Assembly: GCA_964617625.1 (NCBI GenBank)
Contig: CAZTZL010000020.1
Location: 1 to 43,828 of the forward strand
Direction: 5' to 3'
Origin: CAZTZL01 sp964617625
GTDB lineage: Bacteria; Zhuqueibacterota; QNDG01; DSAB01
Length of the DNA: 43,828 nucleotides
The notes beneath the pieces were generated by a model. It was given only the letters and a program-made list of their open reading frames with translations. It did no database searches and was not told the origin of the DNA. The position numbers were made by a program, and so were the translations under genes. This document shows positions 24,223-32,896 of the stretch, one piece after another. Every line of letters begins with the position of its first letter. Positions within the stretch are counted from its first letter, which is position 1.

Positions 24223-25161
24223 TTAAAGCGGTTCAATCCGAACTTTCCGGATCAGTTCCTCAACATCTTTCGGATGAACGGTGCCTGCAATCGGTGTTTT
24301 ACAATTGGCCGTGCCGCAGGCAATCCCCAATCGAACCGATTCGATCATAGATAATCCACGTGCCATTCCGACACTGAATCCCGCGGCCACCCCATCTCCG
24401 GAACCGATGGAATTAACCACATTTACTTTAGGAGGATCAACACGATAAAACCGGTCTACATGATAAAGAAGAGCCGAAGAGGATTCTGTCGTCACAATGA
24501 CCGTGTCTGCGCCTTCCCGATGAACTTTCTTCATGGATGCTTTCATGGATTGCGTACCTTTAATCTCCTTATTAATCAGCGTTGCCATTTCCTTCCAGTT
24601 GGGTTTGACAAGATATGGATTTGCTCGAAGCGATTTCTTTAGCAAATCTCCTGCCGCATCGACCAAAGTCTCCACACCGTCCTGTTTGGCCATCCGGACA
24701 AACTTTTGATAGATCGTTTTTGGGAAGCCGGGTAATGTCGTCCCGGAAATCACAAGGAAACGGTTTTTTTTCAATAATTTCTGAAATTTCCGGATAACAG
24801 CATTGCTTTCCGACTTGGTAATCGGGTCTCCTTCTTCAACCACTTCTGTTTGTTGATTGGGATAATTGTTGAGAATGGTCATACAATTTCTTGTTTCGCT
24901 ATTCACATCGACAGCCTCATAGGAAATCCGATCCTGCTTAAGATATTTTTTAATAAGTTCTCCGGTATACCCTCCCAGCACGGTCAGCAAGGTTGCATTT
25001 TCTCCAAGTTGAGTAATGATTCGAGCAACATTGACTCCCTTTCCTCCAGCAGATAGCACTTTTCCCGAAGCGCGATTGACGTCGCCGGGATTGAATTTGT
25101 TAAACCATAGAGTTCGTTGCAAGGCAGGATTTAGACAGATCACAAGTATCATATAAATCAT
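24223..25161 (-). CDS. PfkB-family 1-phosphofructokinase-type hexose kinase
   Basis: A 312-residue ribokinase-fold enzyme of the 1-phosphofructokinase/tagatose-6-phosphate kinase branch. It starts MIYMILVICLNPALQRT, in the place of the usual TVTLNPAID; codon 4 is an alternative ATG. The substrate motif GGKGVNVAR and the C-terminal NSIGSGDGVAAGF with the catalytic Asp are intact, with Ser where GAGD has Ala. It should phosphorylate fructose-1-phosphate or a related sugar phosphate with ATP. No PTS or fructose operon partner is nearby. A receiver-only regulator ends (starts, on this strand) 37 bp upstream, so the two may be one transcript. Confidence 0.88.
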   Translation of the reverse strand: MIYMILVICLNPALQRTLWFNKFNPGDVNRASGKVLSAGGKGVNVARIITQLGENATLLTVLGGYTGELIKKYLKQDRISYEAVDVNSETRNCMTILNNYPNQQTEVVEEGDPITKSESNAVIRKFQKLLKKNRFLVISGTTLPGFPKTIYQKFVRMAKQDGVETLVDAAGDLLKKSLRANPYLVKPNWKEMATLINKEIKGTQSMKASMKKVHREGADTVIVTTESSSALLYHVDRFYRVDPPKVNVVNSIGSGDGVAAGFSVGMARGLSMIESVRLGIACGTANCKTPIAGTVHPKDVEELIRKVRIEPL

Positions 25162-25198
25162 TCACGAGTGACAATAGAAAATATAATTCTTTCCAATT

Positions 25199-25582
25199 CT
25201 ATTTTTCATTCAAACGGGTTTCTCTGGATACCAGACCTCGCTCGATCAGGTCCTTGATCTGTTCAACATGAATTGGTTTCGCAATATATGTAAATCCATC
25301 GTCTTCGATGGTCTCAATGATAGTCTCGGCCGACGGGAATCCAGTCACGACAATGACTACCGCTTTCGGATCAAGTTCCTTGACAGCTTTTAAATATCCC
25401 AGTCCATCCAATTGGGGCATATTTAAATCCACGATAGACAGATCGATGGATTCTTCCTTAAATTTTTCAAACGCTTCTTTTCCGTTGGAAGCTTCCACAG
25501 GTGTGTGCTCCATACTCTCTACGATGCGACTAAGGAGTTTGCGAATGGAAACCTCATCATCGGCAACTAAAATATTAGCCAA
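25199..25582 (-). CDS. Single-domain response regulator with TTG start
   Basis: A 127-residue CheY-like receiver, MANILVADDE..., with phospho-acceptor Asp52 in IVDLNMPQLDG, Thr in VVTGF and Lys in IAKPI. TTG at 25582 is chosen because AGGAGG lies four bases before it and the family starts here; the open frame continues upstream to 25636 but those residues do not fit. There is no output domain. It precedes the sugar-kinase gene by 37 bp. Its kinase is not in the window unless it is the GAF-GAF-PAS kinase. Confidence 0.88.
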   Translation of the reverse strand: MANILVADDEVSIRKLLSRIVESMEHTPVEASNGKEAFEKFKEESIDLSIVDLNMPQLDGLGYLKAVKELDPKAVVIVVTGFPSAETIIETIEDDGFTYIAKPIHVEQIKDLIERGLVSRETRLNEK

Positions 25583-25785
25583 AATACCTCCTGTGCGTAT
25601 TTGAATAACGATAATGAAATATCGTGACAGATGCAAACATTAATTTATGATTTTACAAAAAACTATTCTATAAGTATTACTGTTTATAAAAAATCGGTAA
25701 CAAAAATTTTTCCCTGCCGATTATCTTAATCGATTCTATTAGTTTAGTCCCAATTATGACATAACAACAAATTTATCATTTTATT

Positions 25786-27663
25786 TCAAAAAAACTTTTC
25801 AGGTGCGATCACATCTCCAAACCGTTCCCTGGCAGAATTTAATCTCTGAATTTCCGCCTCTACCGTTTCAAAAAACAGACCTGGAGTATTAGGGATATTC
25901 TTCCGGTAAATATCGAGAATACGGCTGACCTTTTTCAAAAAGGCATCCACCCTGATTGAGAATTGTTGCGTATACGCCTTTTCGGAATATTCTTTTCCTA
26001 AAACATCGTGAAATAATTTTTTCAAATCGTCGTATCTGGGTATTTTCCCCACGGGGGTTTCAATGGTCTCAACCTCTTTGTGCGTGCAAAGCTCCATCCA
26101 TTTCAACCAGACGGCTTTGTCTTCCCGTTCGTTTAAAAACTGACCGTTTTGATCCTTTAGAAAGTAATTGACACCGAAAATCTTCGGCGGATTGCTGCCG
26201 CTCATCGCAAAATCCAGATTGTTTCGGATATAAGTTCCAAGTGGAACAGAAACAAAATCGAGATTGGACATGGGGTTAAATTTCGGAATCCCTTCCTTTC
26301 CAAGCGTGGCCGCTGTGGTTTCGGACTCAAGGGAAGCGGCAATCAAACAAATCCCGTGCGTCCAGTCAAAAGATTCCCTGACAGGCACCCAGGTATTCGA
26401 ATCCCGCCCGCCGTAAATGATGCCGCGGACCTCAACACCTTGAGGATCCTCGGTTTTCGGATCGATATTTTCCAGATCTTCAAGTTTAAGTGTAAACCGG
26501 GCATTTTTATGGGATGGGAAAATTTCATTCCCTTTATCATCCTTTTTACCAGGCCACCACTCTCCCGAATAGTTGATCCCTTTCTCAGGCATTTCACCGT
26601 CTTTATCGATCCAATAAACCGATTTATCTTTCATCATCAAAACATTTGAAAAAATGATTTCATTCGGACGGTGTAGGGTTTTCCATAGAATGGGATCGTC
26701 CTTCGAATTGATCCCCATAATAATCCCGAACATTCCCTTCTCCACATTCACGGCTCTCACTTTATCATCGATGATTCGAAGGTAGGCTATATCATCTCCG
26801 ACAATGGTTTCACCTGTCATCATGGAAGTGGAAGTTTTCCCGCAAAGCGAAGGAAAGGCTCCGGTAAAATAACTCACACGGCCTTCGGGACCATGCACCC
26901 CCATAACCAGCATATGTTCGCAAAGCCATCCCTCTTTTGAGGCTCTGTGTATCGCCAAACGCATGGAAAGTTTTTTCAAGCCGAGCGTATTACCGCCGTA
27001 CTGCGTATTGGTGCTGTAAACAATCGCCTCCTCGGTGTCAATATAAACCCGGCGCTGATCCACATGCTTGCTCACATTGGCCTCAAGCTCCCCCTGGCTG
27101 TGAATCACCCGGAAGAAATTGGCCTTCGCTCCGAGCCGTTTGAATTCCTCATATCCCTGTCTGTAAAGAATGTCCAGACTGTGTGCCACATAAGCGGAAT
27201 CGGTTAATTGACAACCCAGCACAGAAAACGGAGACCGGGTCGGGCCCAAACAGAAAAAACGAACATACATCGTATGGCCCTTCATGATGTCTTTTAAAAT
27301 GCCATAAATTTCTTTGACTCCCTCCTCTTTGTCAATCGCATTGATATTGGAACCCAGATCGACTCCTTTGGGAAGTAAAAATTTGGTGTGTTCTTTGTCT
27401 CTTGCCTGGTCATAAAAACCGTCGAAATGAAGTGTATGCCCTTCTATGGCAAGATTGATTTCCTCATTTTTCTGAATAGCTGTCTCACGAATATATTGAA
27501 TGTCCTTGGGGTCATCCGTACAGACATAAATATCATCCGGATTGCACAATTCGATAAATTCAGCGACAAATTCAATTAACTTGGGATGATCCACTTTCAC
27601 CAAGCGTTCGTAATGCAAATGCTCTAACCGGTTTTTCAATAATTGTTTCGGGTCATAAGTCAT
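25786..27663 (-). CDS. pckG: Phosphoenolpyruvate carboxykinase (GTP)
   Basis: A 625-residue enzyme converting oxaloacetate and GTP to phosphoenolpyruvate, GDP and CO2, the entry to gluconeogenesis. The GTP-type phosphate loop AFPSLCGKTSTSMM lies near residues 267-280 and contains the reactive Cys of this class. Other typical stretches are GCQLTDSAYVAHS, YGGNTLGLKKLSMRLAI, MGVHGPEGRVSYFTG and GIIYGGRDSNT with DWTHGI. Length is normal. The promoter at 27729-27757 is good. It lies next to glutamate dehydrogenase on the same strand but has its own promoter. Confidence 0.97.
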   Translation of the reverse strand: MTYDPKQLLKNRLEHLHYERLVKVDHPKLIEFVAEFIELCNPDDIYVCTDDPKDIQYIRETAIQKNEEINLAIEGHTLHFDGFYDQARDKEHTKFLLPKGVDLGSNINAIDKEEGVKEIYGILKDIMKGHTMYVRFFCLGPTRSPFSVLGCQLTDSAYVAHSLDILYRQGYEEFKRLGAKANFFRVIHSQGELEANVSKHVDQRRVYIDTEEAIVYSTNTQYGGNTLGLKKLSMRLAIHRASKEGWLCEHMLVMGVHGPEGRVSYFTGAFPSLCGKTSTSMMTGETIVGDDIAYLRIIDDKVRAVNVEKGMFGIIMGINSKDDPILWKTLHRPNEIIFSNVLMMKDKSVYWIDKDGEMPEKGINYSGEWWPGKKDDKGNEIFPSHKNARFTLKLEDLENIDPKTEDPQGVEVRGIIYGGRDSNTWVPVRESFDWTHGICLIAASLESETTAATLGKEGIPKFNPMSNLDFVSVPLGTYIRNNLDFAMSGSNPPKIFGVNYFLKDQNGQFLNEREDKAVWLKWMELCTHKEVETIETPVGKIPRYDDLKKLFHDVLGKEYSEKAYTQQFSIRVDAFLKKVSRILDIYRKNIPNTPGLFFETVEAEIQRLNSARERFGDVIAPEKFF

Positions 27664-27728
27664 ACAGTTTTCCTTATTTTTCTATAATATATTAATTGAA
27701 CATGCAAATATATATTCTATATAATGGC

Positions 27729-27757
27729 AATTTATATATTAAAATATTCATAGTCAA
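27729..27757 (-). promoter_or_regulatory. Promoter of pckG
   Basis: On the minus strand there is TTGACT (27757-27752), a 17-bp spacer and TAAATT (27734-27729). Confidence 0.72.
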
Positions 27758-27792
27758 GAATTATTCTCAATCAGATATGATCATCGTTTTAT

Positions 27793-29076
27793 TTACGCAT
27801 AAAGACCCCGAATTTCAGCAACCGATCTGACACGTTCGATGGCCACGATAAATGCAGCCGTCCGCATTTTAACGCGATATTCCTTGGCTGTGGACATAAC
27901 ATCATGAAATGCTTTCACCATGATTCTCTCCAAATCCCGGTTTACAGTTTCTTCATCCCAGTAATATCCCATTCGATTTTGGACCCATTCGAGATAAGAT
28001 ACGGTTACACCACCTGCATTGGCTAAAATATCCGGGATGATATGAACTCCCTTTTGATAAAGGATTTCATCTGCTTCAGGCGTAGTCGGACCGTTGGCCC
28101 CTTCGGCGATCACCTTGGCCTTGATCCGATCTGCATTCTCCTGTGTAATCTGGGCCTCCAGTGCGGCAGGAATTAGAATATCGACTTCTTCTTCAAGCAC
28201 TTTCATCTGGTCATCGTACTTCCCGACTTTGCAGACTTTTTCAAAATCTTTCAGTGTTTTGGTTGGGCTTTTCTCCACATATTCGAGAGCCGTTTTCATA
28301 TTTATCCCTTTTTCATTGTAAAATCCCCCGTCTGCATCGGAAATAGCCACAATACTGGCTCCCATCCGGTTTAAAATCTCACCCGCATACGAACCGACAT
28401 TCCCGAACCCCTGAATGGCTACTTTTGCATTTTTTAGATCTTTTCCGACGTGTTCATGTTGAATCATTTCTCTGACACAATACACCAATCCCTGTGAAGT
28501 TGATTTTTTCCTTCCTTCCGAGCCGCAAAGATTGAGCGGCTTGCCCGTAATTGCGGCTGGTAAGAAATTTTTATAGTGCATGGAATACGTGTCCATCATC
28601 CAGGCCATAATCTGGGCATTGGTACCCACATCGGGTGCCGGCACGTCCATATCCGGTCCGAAAAGATCGGCCATCTCGGCTATGTAACGCCGCGCCAACC
28701 GTTCCAGTTCATTCGTGCTTAATTCACGGGGATCCACAACCACTCCTCCCTTACCTCCTCCAAATGGTACACCAACCACGGCACATTTATAGGTCATCCA
28801 AAAAGCCAGAGCCCTGACTTCATCCGCAGTGACATTGGGATGAAATCGAATACCTCCCTTGGCTGGTCCGCGCGCAATGGAATGCTGACATCGATATCCC
28901 TTAAAAATACGAATCGAGCCATCATCCATACGCACCGGGAGACTCACCTCTGTCATGCGGCGAGGTTCTTTAATCATTGCGACTTGATTCTCCGTCAGTT
29001 TGAGAATCTTTGCCGCCTCATCAAACTGTTTGATCGCTATGACAAACGCATTCATGGTCATGGTGGGCTTTGACAT
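27793..29076 (-). CDS. gdhA: Glu/Leu/Phe/Val-type glutamate dehydrogenase
   Basis: A 427-residue hexameric dehydrogenase that interconverts glutamate and 2-oxoglutarate plus ammonia. The substrate site is seen in GPAKGGIRFHP, Lys97 in WMTYKCAVVGVPFGGGKGG and Asp in APDVGTN. The C-terminal Rossmann domain has GFGNVG and ends EWVQNRMGYYWDE. The short ~420-residue form and these motifs match NAD- or dual-specific bacterial and archaeal GDH; coenzyme preference is not certain. GGAGGTTCAAA precedes the ATG. With pckG it suggests carbon entry from amino acids. Confidence 0.96.
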   Translation of the reverse strand: MSKPTMTMNAFVIAIKQFDEAAKILKLTENQVAMIKEPRRMTEVSLPVRMDDGSIRIFKGYRCQHSIARGPAKGGIRFHPNVTADEVRALAFWMTYKCAVVGVPFGGGKGGVVVDPRELSTNELERLARRYIAEMADLFGPDMDVPAPDVGTNAQIMAWMMDTYSMHYKNFLPAAITGKPLNLCGSEGRKKSTSQGLVYCVREMIQHEHVGKDLKNAKVAIQGFGNVGSYAGEILNRMGASIVAISDADGGFYNEKGINMKTALEYVEKSPTKTLKDFEKVCKVGKYDDQMKVLEEEVDILIPAALEAQITQENADRIKAKVIAEGANGPTTPEADEILYQKGVHIIPDILANAGGVTVSYLEWVQNRMGYYWDEETVNRDLERIMVKAFHDVMSTAKEYRVKMRTAAFIVAIERVRSVAEIRGLYA

Positions 29077-29213
29077 TTTGAACCTCCAATAAAATCGACT
29101 AATGATTTACAAACAATCAATATATCTATGATCTCCAGATTCAAATATTTTCACCATTCCTTCTAAAATCGAAAATCATTATCCATTATCGGTGATTGAA
29201 CACTCATATTCAG

Positions 29214-29378
29214 TCAAAAACTCTTCGCTTCATCGATCAGCATAATCGGGATATCGTCTTTTATATCATATTTTAATCGGCATGCATGACAGACCAATTT
29301 CTGGTTTTTTGTATCATATTCCAGATCTCCCTTGCATTTGGGACAGGCCAATATATCAAGAAGCTCTTTCTTTAACAT
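29214..29378 (-). CDS. Trm112/UPF0434-like small zinc-ribbon protein
   Basis: A 54-residue protein. It begins MLKKELLDILACPKC and has Cys12, Cys15, Cys30 and Cys33 as a zinc ribbon, followed by YDIKDDIPIML, the family's usual Y.I.DGIP.ML end. Trm112 proteins activate methyltransferases in eukaryotes and archaea; bacterial versions (YcaR) often lie beside lipid or cell-wall genes, and their role is unclear. GGAGGAGAGG stands before the ATG. It overlaps the end of the thioesterase gene by 23 bases, which suggests translational coupling. Confidence 0.88.
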   Translation of the reverse strand: MLKKELLDILACPKCKGDLEYDTKNQKLVCHACRLKYDIKDDIPIMLIDEAKSF

Positions 29379-29853
29379 CCTCTCCTCCTTTTAAATTGAA
29401 CGGTTCACCAAACTGGATTTTTTCAAAAAACTGAATCAAAGATTTTGGCGCTCGGACCGGCTTGCTTTGCTGATTTGTAAAACAATGAAGTGTGTAACCT
29501 TCCACCCGGAGTGTTGGTTTCTGCTCACCATACACCTGATATTCCATCCGCAGTTTCAGTCGATCCAGATCAGTGAGCCGTGTTTCTATCCGTATCAATT
29601 CATCATAAGTTACAGAGTGGCGATATCGGCAAAATGCCTCGATCACAGGCAAAGACAATCCTTTCTCTTCGATTTCTTTATAGGAAATACCTTTATGACG
29701 TATGAGTTCGGTCCTAGCAGCTTCGAACCACTCCAGGTATCTGGCATGATAGACGACTCCCATCGGATCCGTATCGGCAAAACGAACCCGAACAAAATAA
29801 CAGAAATCTTTTTCCCCTGCTCCGCTATTCCTTATAGTATCCCATTTTCCCAT
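29356..29853 (-). CDS. Acyl-CoA thioesterase, YbgC/4-hydroxybenzoyl-CoA type
   Basis: A 165-residue hot-dog-fold thioesterase that hydrolyses acyl-CoA or acyl-ACP. The catalytic motif VRFADTDPMGVVYHARYLEWFEAARTE has Asp29. ATG at 29853 is chosen; an in-frame upstream start at 29910 would overlap accA by 86 bases, against 29 for this one. Its start lies inside the end of accA and its end overlaps the zinc-ribbon gene, so the three are tightly coupled. Position after accA suggests a lipid or fatty-acid function, but the acyl chain is unknown. Confidence 0.9.
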   Translation of the reverse strand: MGKWDTIRNSGAGEKDFCYFVRVRFADTDPMGVVYHARYLEWFEAARTELIRHKGISYKEIEEKGLSLPVIEAFCRYRHSVTYDELIRIETRLTDLDRLKLRMEYQVYGEQKPTLRVEGYTLHCFTNQQSKPVRAPKSLIQFFEKIQFGEPFNLKGGEDVKERAS

Positions 29854-30781
29854 ACTTTTCAATCCGCTTATCAATAAGCATTTCTCTTGGAATGACAGAC
29901 AATTCACCAAGATGTTTCACAATCCGCTCTTTTATAATTTTCGCAGCTTCATCCACATTGCGGTGGGCTCCCCCCAGGGGCTCGGGAATAATCTCATCAA
30001 TGACTTTCAATTCGAGAAGATCCGGAGCAGCAAGCTTCAGCACTTCTGCAGCCTGACTGGCCTTGCCACTGTCCCGCCAAAGAATCGCGGCACATCCCTC
30101 GGGAGAAATAACGGAGTACCAGGCATTTTCCATCATCAGAATCCTGTCTCCCAGACCAATACCGAGTGCTCCTCCGGATGCACCTTCGCCAATAATAACG
30201 ACCACAATTGGAACGGTCAACCGGGTCATTTCAAACAAATTCCTTGCGATCGCCTCTCCCTGCCCCCTCTCCTCGGCGCCGAGACCTGGATACGCTCCCG
30301 GTGTGTCCACAAAAACAATCACCGGACGATTAAACTTGACCGCCATTTTCATTAGGCGGATTGCCTTCCGGTATCCCTCCGGATTCATCATGCCGAAATT
30401 TCGATACAACTTCTCTTTGGTAGTTCTGCCTTTCTGCTGACCCATGACCATCACAGGATTTCCGTCAAGACTGGCCAGACCGGCAACCAGCGCAGGATCG
30501 TCTCCGAAAAGCCGGTCCCCATGAAGTTCCACAAAGTCGGAAAAAAGGCGATCGATATAATCCAGGGTATATGGCCTTTCCTGATGTTTGGCCAGCTGAT
30601 AACGCTGCCATCGTGTCAGCTTGGAATAAGTTTCATTCATCAATTTTTGCAGCCGGTTTTCCAACCGACCGATTTCATCTGCCAACTCGACATTCTCGTT
30701 TTCGGCGTACGCCTTCATTTCGATGATCTTTCGTTCGAGTTCGACAATGGGTTTTTCGAAATCGAGAATGCGCTCACCCAT
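29825..30781 (-). CDS. accA: Acetyl-CoA carboxylase carboxyltransferase subunit alpha
   Basis: A 318-residue subunit which, with AccD, transfers the carboxyl group from biotin to acetyl-CoA to make malonyl-CoA, the first step of fatty-acid synthesis. It begins MGERILDFEKPIVELERK. The helical N-terminus and the crotonase core (RLFGDDPALVAGLA, PVIVFVDTPGAYPGLGAEERGQ, IVVVIGEGASGGALGIGLGD, VISPEGCA) are intact. GAGAGG is seven bases before ATG 30781; a start at 30799 is less likely. accD and the biotin subunits are not here. It follows the GT2 fusion gene by 36 bp. Confidence 0.96.
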   Translation of the reverse strand: MGERILDFEKPIVELERKIIEMKAYAENENVELADEIGRLENRLQKLMNETYSKLTRWQRYQLAKHQERPYTLDYIDRLFSDFVELHGDRLFGDDPALVAGLASLDGNPVMVMGQQKGRTTKEKLYRNFGMMNPEGYRKAIRLMKMAVKFNRPVIVFVDTPGAYPGLGAEERGQGEAIARNLFEMTRLTVPIVVVIIGEGASGGALGIGLGDRILMMENAWYSVISPEGCAAILWRDSGKASQAAEVLKLAAPDLLELKVIDEIIPEPLGGAHRNVDEAAKIIKERIVKHLGELSVIPREMLIDKRIEKYGKMGYYKE

Positions 30782-30817
30782 AAATAATCCTCTCATCAAT
30801 TTTTTGATTCATTACAA

Positions 30818-32893
30818 TCATCTGAACAAACTCCGTATCATAACTTCAATATCAAGAAGGACTGAATAATTTCTTAAATAGTAGATGCGATATCTCTCTT
30901 TTTCTTTTTCCGTTAAATCTTTCGATCGATTCAATTGAACCAGACCTGTTAATCCAGGTTTGAAGCCGTAGCCATTTCGGGACTCATCAAAAGGTTTAAT
31001 TTCTGTACCGACAATACTCAATCTTCCTTTTAATATTTCAATCCATAAAGGGACTGTGCCGGGCCAACCAGACACCTTCCTGTCCTTTTTTCTCAGCTCC
31101 CATACGGGAATAGAACCCTGATGGCCGTCAGCAATAATAATCTTTCGAAATTGAAACGACGGATGCAGCCACAGAAACAACAGAACGGGGATAAATAAAA
31201 AAACAATAAATATACTGACGATCAAATCCACACTCCGTTTCAGCATCTGGTTCGGAATAGAAAAGAGTCTATAATCTATATCGATCAGAGGAATATCTTC
31301 GATCATGTCAATCGAAGATTGGCCGATAATCACATCCATATCACCGGGGACCATTTTAAAATCGAGATGCAGTTCTTTTCCTCTGGCAACAGCGGACAGA
31401 ATGCTTTCATAATTGGAGGCTTCGTGTGAAAATATCACAGACTGAATTTTATGAGCAACAGCAACCCGCTCCAACTCCTTCATTGTTCCGAGAATGGGCA
31501 CTTTCCCCTTTAGAGAATAGAGGAGATCTTTCTCAGTCAATCCCAAAAAACCCACAATTTCATATCCTGTATCAATTCGGCTTTTAATATGATTCAGTAT
31601 CTGTTCTCCGGCCCGTCCTGTGCCGACGATAAGTGTTCTTCGCCGTCCGAGTGTCTTGCCAATCGTTCCTAAATAAGAAATGCGTTTGCTTCTCGAAAAC
31701 AATCTGACTGCCAAACGCCAGGCGGCAAGAAAGACGATGATCAGGCCTCCCATGACCAGCATTACCCGACGGGAAAACGCATACTGCGGATAAAAAAATG
31801 TGAAAGAGGTATTCAGAACTAGCCCCAGAATGCCCCCCCCTATCGCTTTGGACGAACTGTAGCTCCCCTTTTTATACAATCCCATCAAAAAAAGACAGCC
31901 AATCCAGATGAGTGTATAAACGACGTTCACAATCCTGTAACGTGGCCAGTAGGAAAATCCACCGAAACGAATGAAGATCGCCAGAACAAGGGCGGCCTGG
32001 ATGAAAACCACGTCCACAAGCGGCACAGTCAATTGGCGGAACAGGCGGAAAAGGAATGAGAGCCCGCCCCGGAGCCAAATTCCCAACATCAGAAACCACT
32101 TAGGAAGAAAAATCCATCCTTTTCGAAAATGCTTTTGCACAAATAAACGCATGGCATTGTAAAATACCCTCAGATTGTCGAACGGAGCCTCTTCTGCACT
32201 TCGGCCCTTGTAATGGATAATCTGTGTTCCTGGAAAATAGACAATTTTCCATTTGCTCTGCCAGATCCGATAACACCAATCCAGATCTTCTCCGTACATA
32301 AAAAACCGTTCATCCAAAAAACCCACCTGATCCATAGTCTCCCTGCGAACCATCATAAAAGATCCGGAAATCGCCTCGACCTCTGCGGTTTCATCCGGAT
32401 TCAGGAATGTCAAATTATACCGGCCAAAAAGCCGGCTTCTCGGGAACAGGGAACTCAATCCGACAACTTTCGTAAAGGCCACCCAGGGTGTGGGAAAGCT
32501 CCGCCGGCAGGAAAGCTGAAGGGAACCGTCCGGATTCAGAATTTTGCATCCGACCATACCCACTTTCGGATGTTTATTCAGATAACTTAGACAGGCGCTA
32601 AAAGTGTCCTCACGCACAAGAGTATCGGGATTAACAAGGCAGACCACATTTCCTTTTGCTATTTTCAAGGCCTGATTATTGGCTCTGGCAAATCCGACAT
32701 TTTCATGATTTTGAATGAGTCGCACCCGTGGAAATTTCCTTTTCACAAGAGCTGCACTTCCGTCTCCGGAACCATTGTCCACGACAAACACCTCTGTGTT
32801 TGTCGAATCCAGCGCTTTGAAGATCGAATGAAGCGCCTGTTCAAGATAGGACTTGACATTATAACTGACAATAATGACGGAGAGTGCAATCAT
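30818..32893 (-). CDS. Fusion of GT2 glycosyltransferase and a catalytically altered phosphoglycosyltransferase (WcaJ/WbaP-like)
   Basis: A 691-residue membrane protein joining two enzymes usually made separately. Residues ~1-265 are a GT2 domain (SVIIVSYNV, VDNGSGDGS, CLVNPDT, FFMYGEDLDWCYR) with normal acidic motifs. Several membrane segments and a nucleotide-binding domain (LIVGTGRAGEQIL near 425) follow, as in WbaP/WcaJ. The C-terminal part resembles the polyprenyl-phosphate sugar-phosphotransferase domain (KRSVDLIVSIFIVFLFIPV and KPGLTGLVQLNRSKDL). In the usual SLDELPQ...NVLKGDMSLVGPRP block the catalytic Asp-Glu pair aligns with Gly612-Thr613, and PRP is TEI. It is three bases downstream of the DPM-like gene and upstream of accA. 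Transferase activity is probably lost or altered. Confidence 0.9.
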   Translation of the reverse strand: MIALSVIIVSYNVKSYLEQALHSIFKALDSTNTEVFVVDNGSGDGSAALVKRKFPRVRLIQNHENVGFARANNQALKIAKGNVVCLVNPDTLVREDTFSACLSYLNKHPKVGMVGCKILNPDGSLQLSCRRSFPTPWVAFTKVVGLSSLFPRSRLFGRYNLTFLNPDETAEVEAISGSFMMVRRETMDQVGFLDERFFMYGEDLDWCYRIWQSKWKIVYFPGTQIIHYKGRSAEEAPFDNLRVFYNAMRLFVQKHFRKGWIFLPKWFLMLGIWLRGGLSFLFRLFRQLTVPLVDVVFIQAALVLAIFIRFGGFSYWPRYRIVNVVYTLIWIGCLFLMGLYKKGSYSSSKAIGGGILGLVLNTSFTFFYPQYAFSRRVMLVMGGLIIVFLAAWRLAVRLFSRSKRISYLGTIGKTLGRRRTLIVGTGRAGEQILNHIKSRIDTGYEIVGFLGLTEKDLLYSLKGKVPILGTMKELERVAVAHKIQSVIFSHEASNYESILSAVARGKELHLDFKMVPGDMDVIIGQSSIDMIEDIPLIDIDYRLFSIPNQMLKRSVDLIVSIFIVFLFIPVLLFLWLHPSFQFRKIIIADGHQGSIPVWELRKKDRKVSGWPGTVPLWIEILKGRLSIVGTEIKPFDESRNGYGFKPGLTGLVQLNRSKDLTEKEKERYRIYYLRNYSVLLDIEVMIRSLFR

Positions 32894-32896
32894 GAA

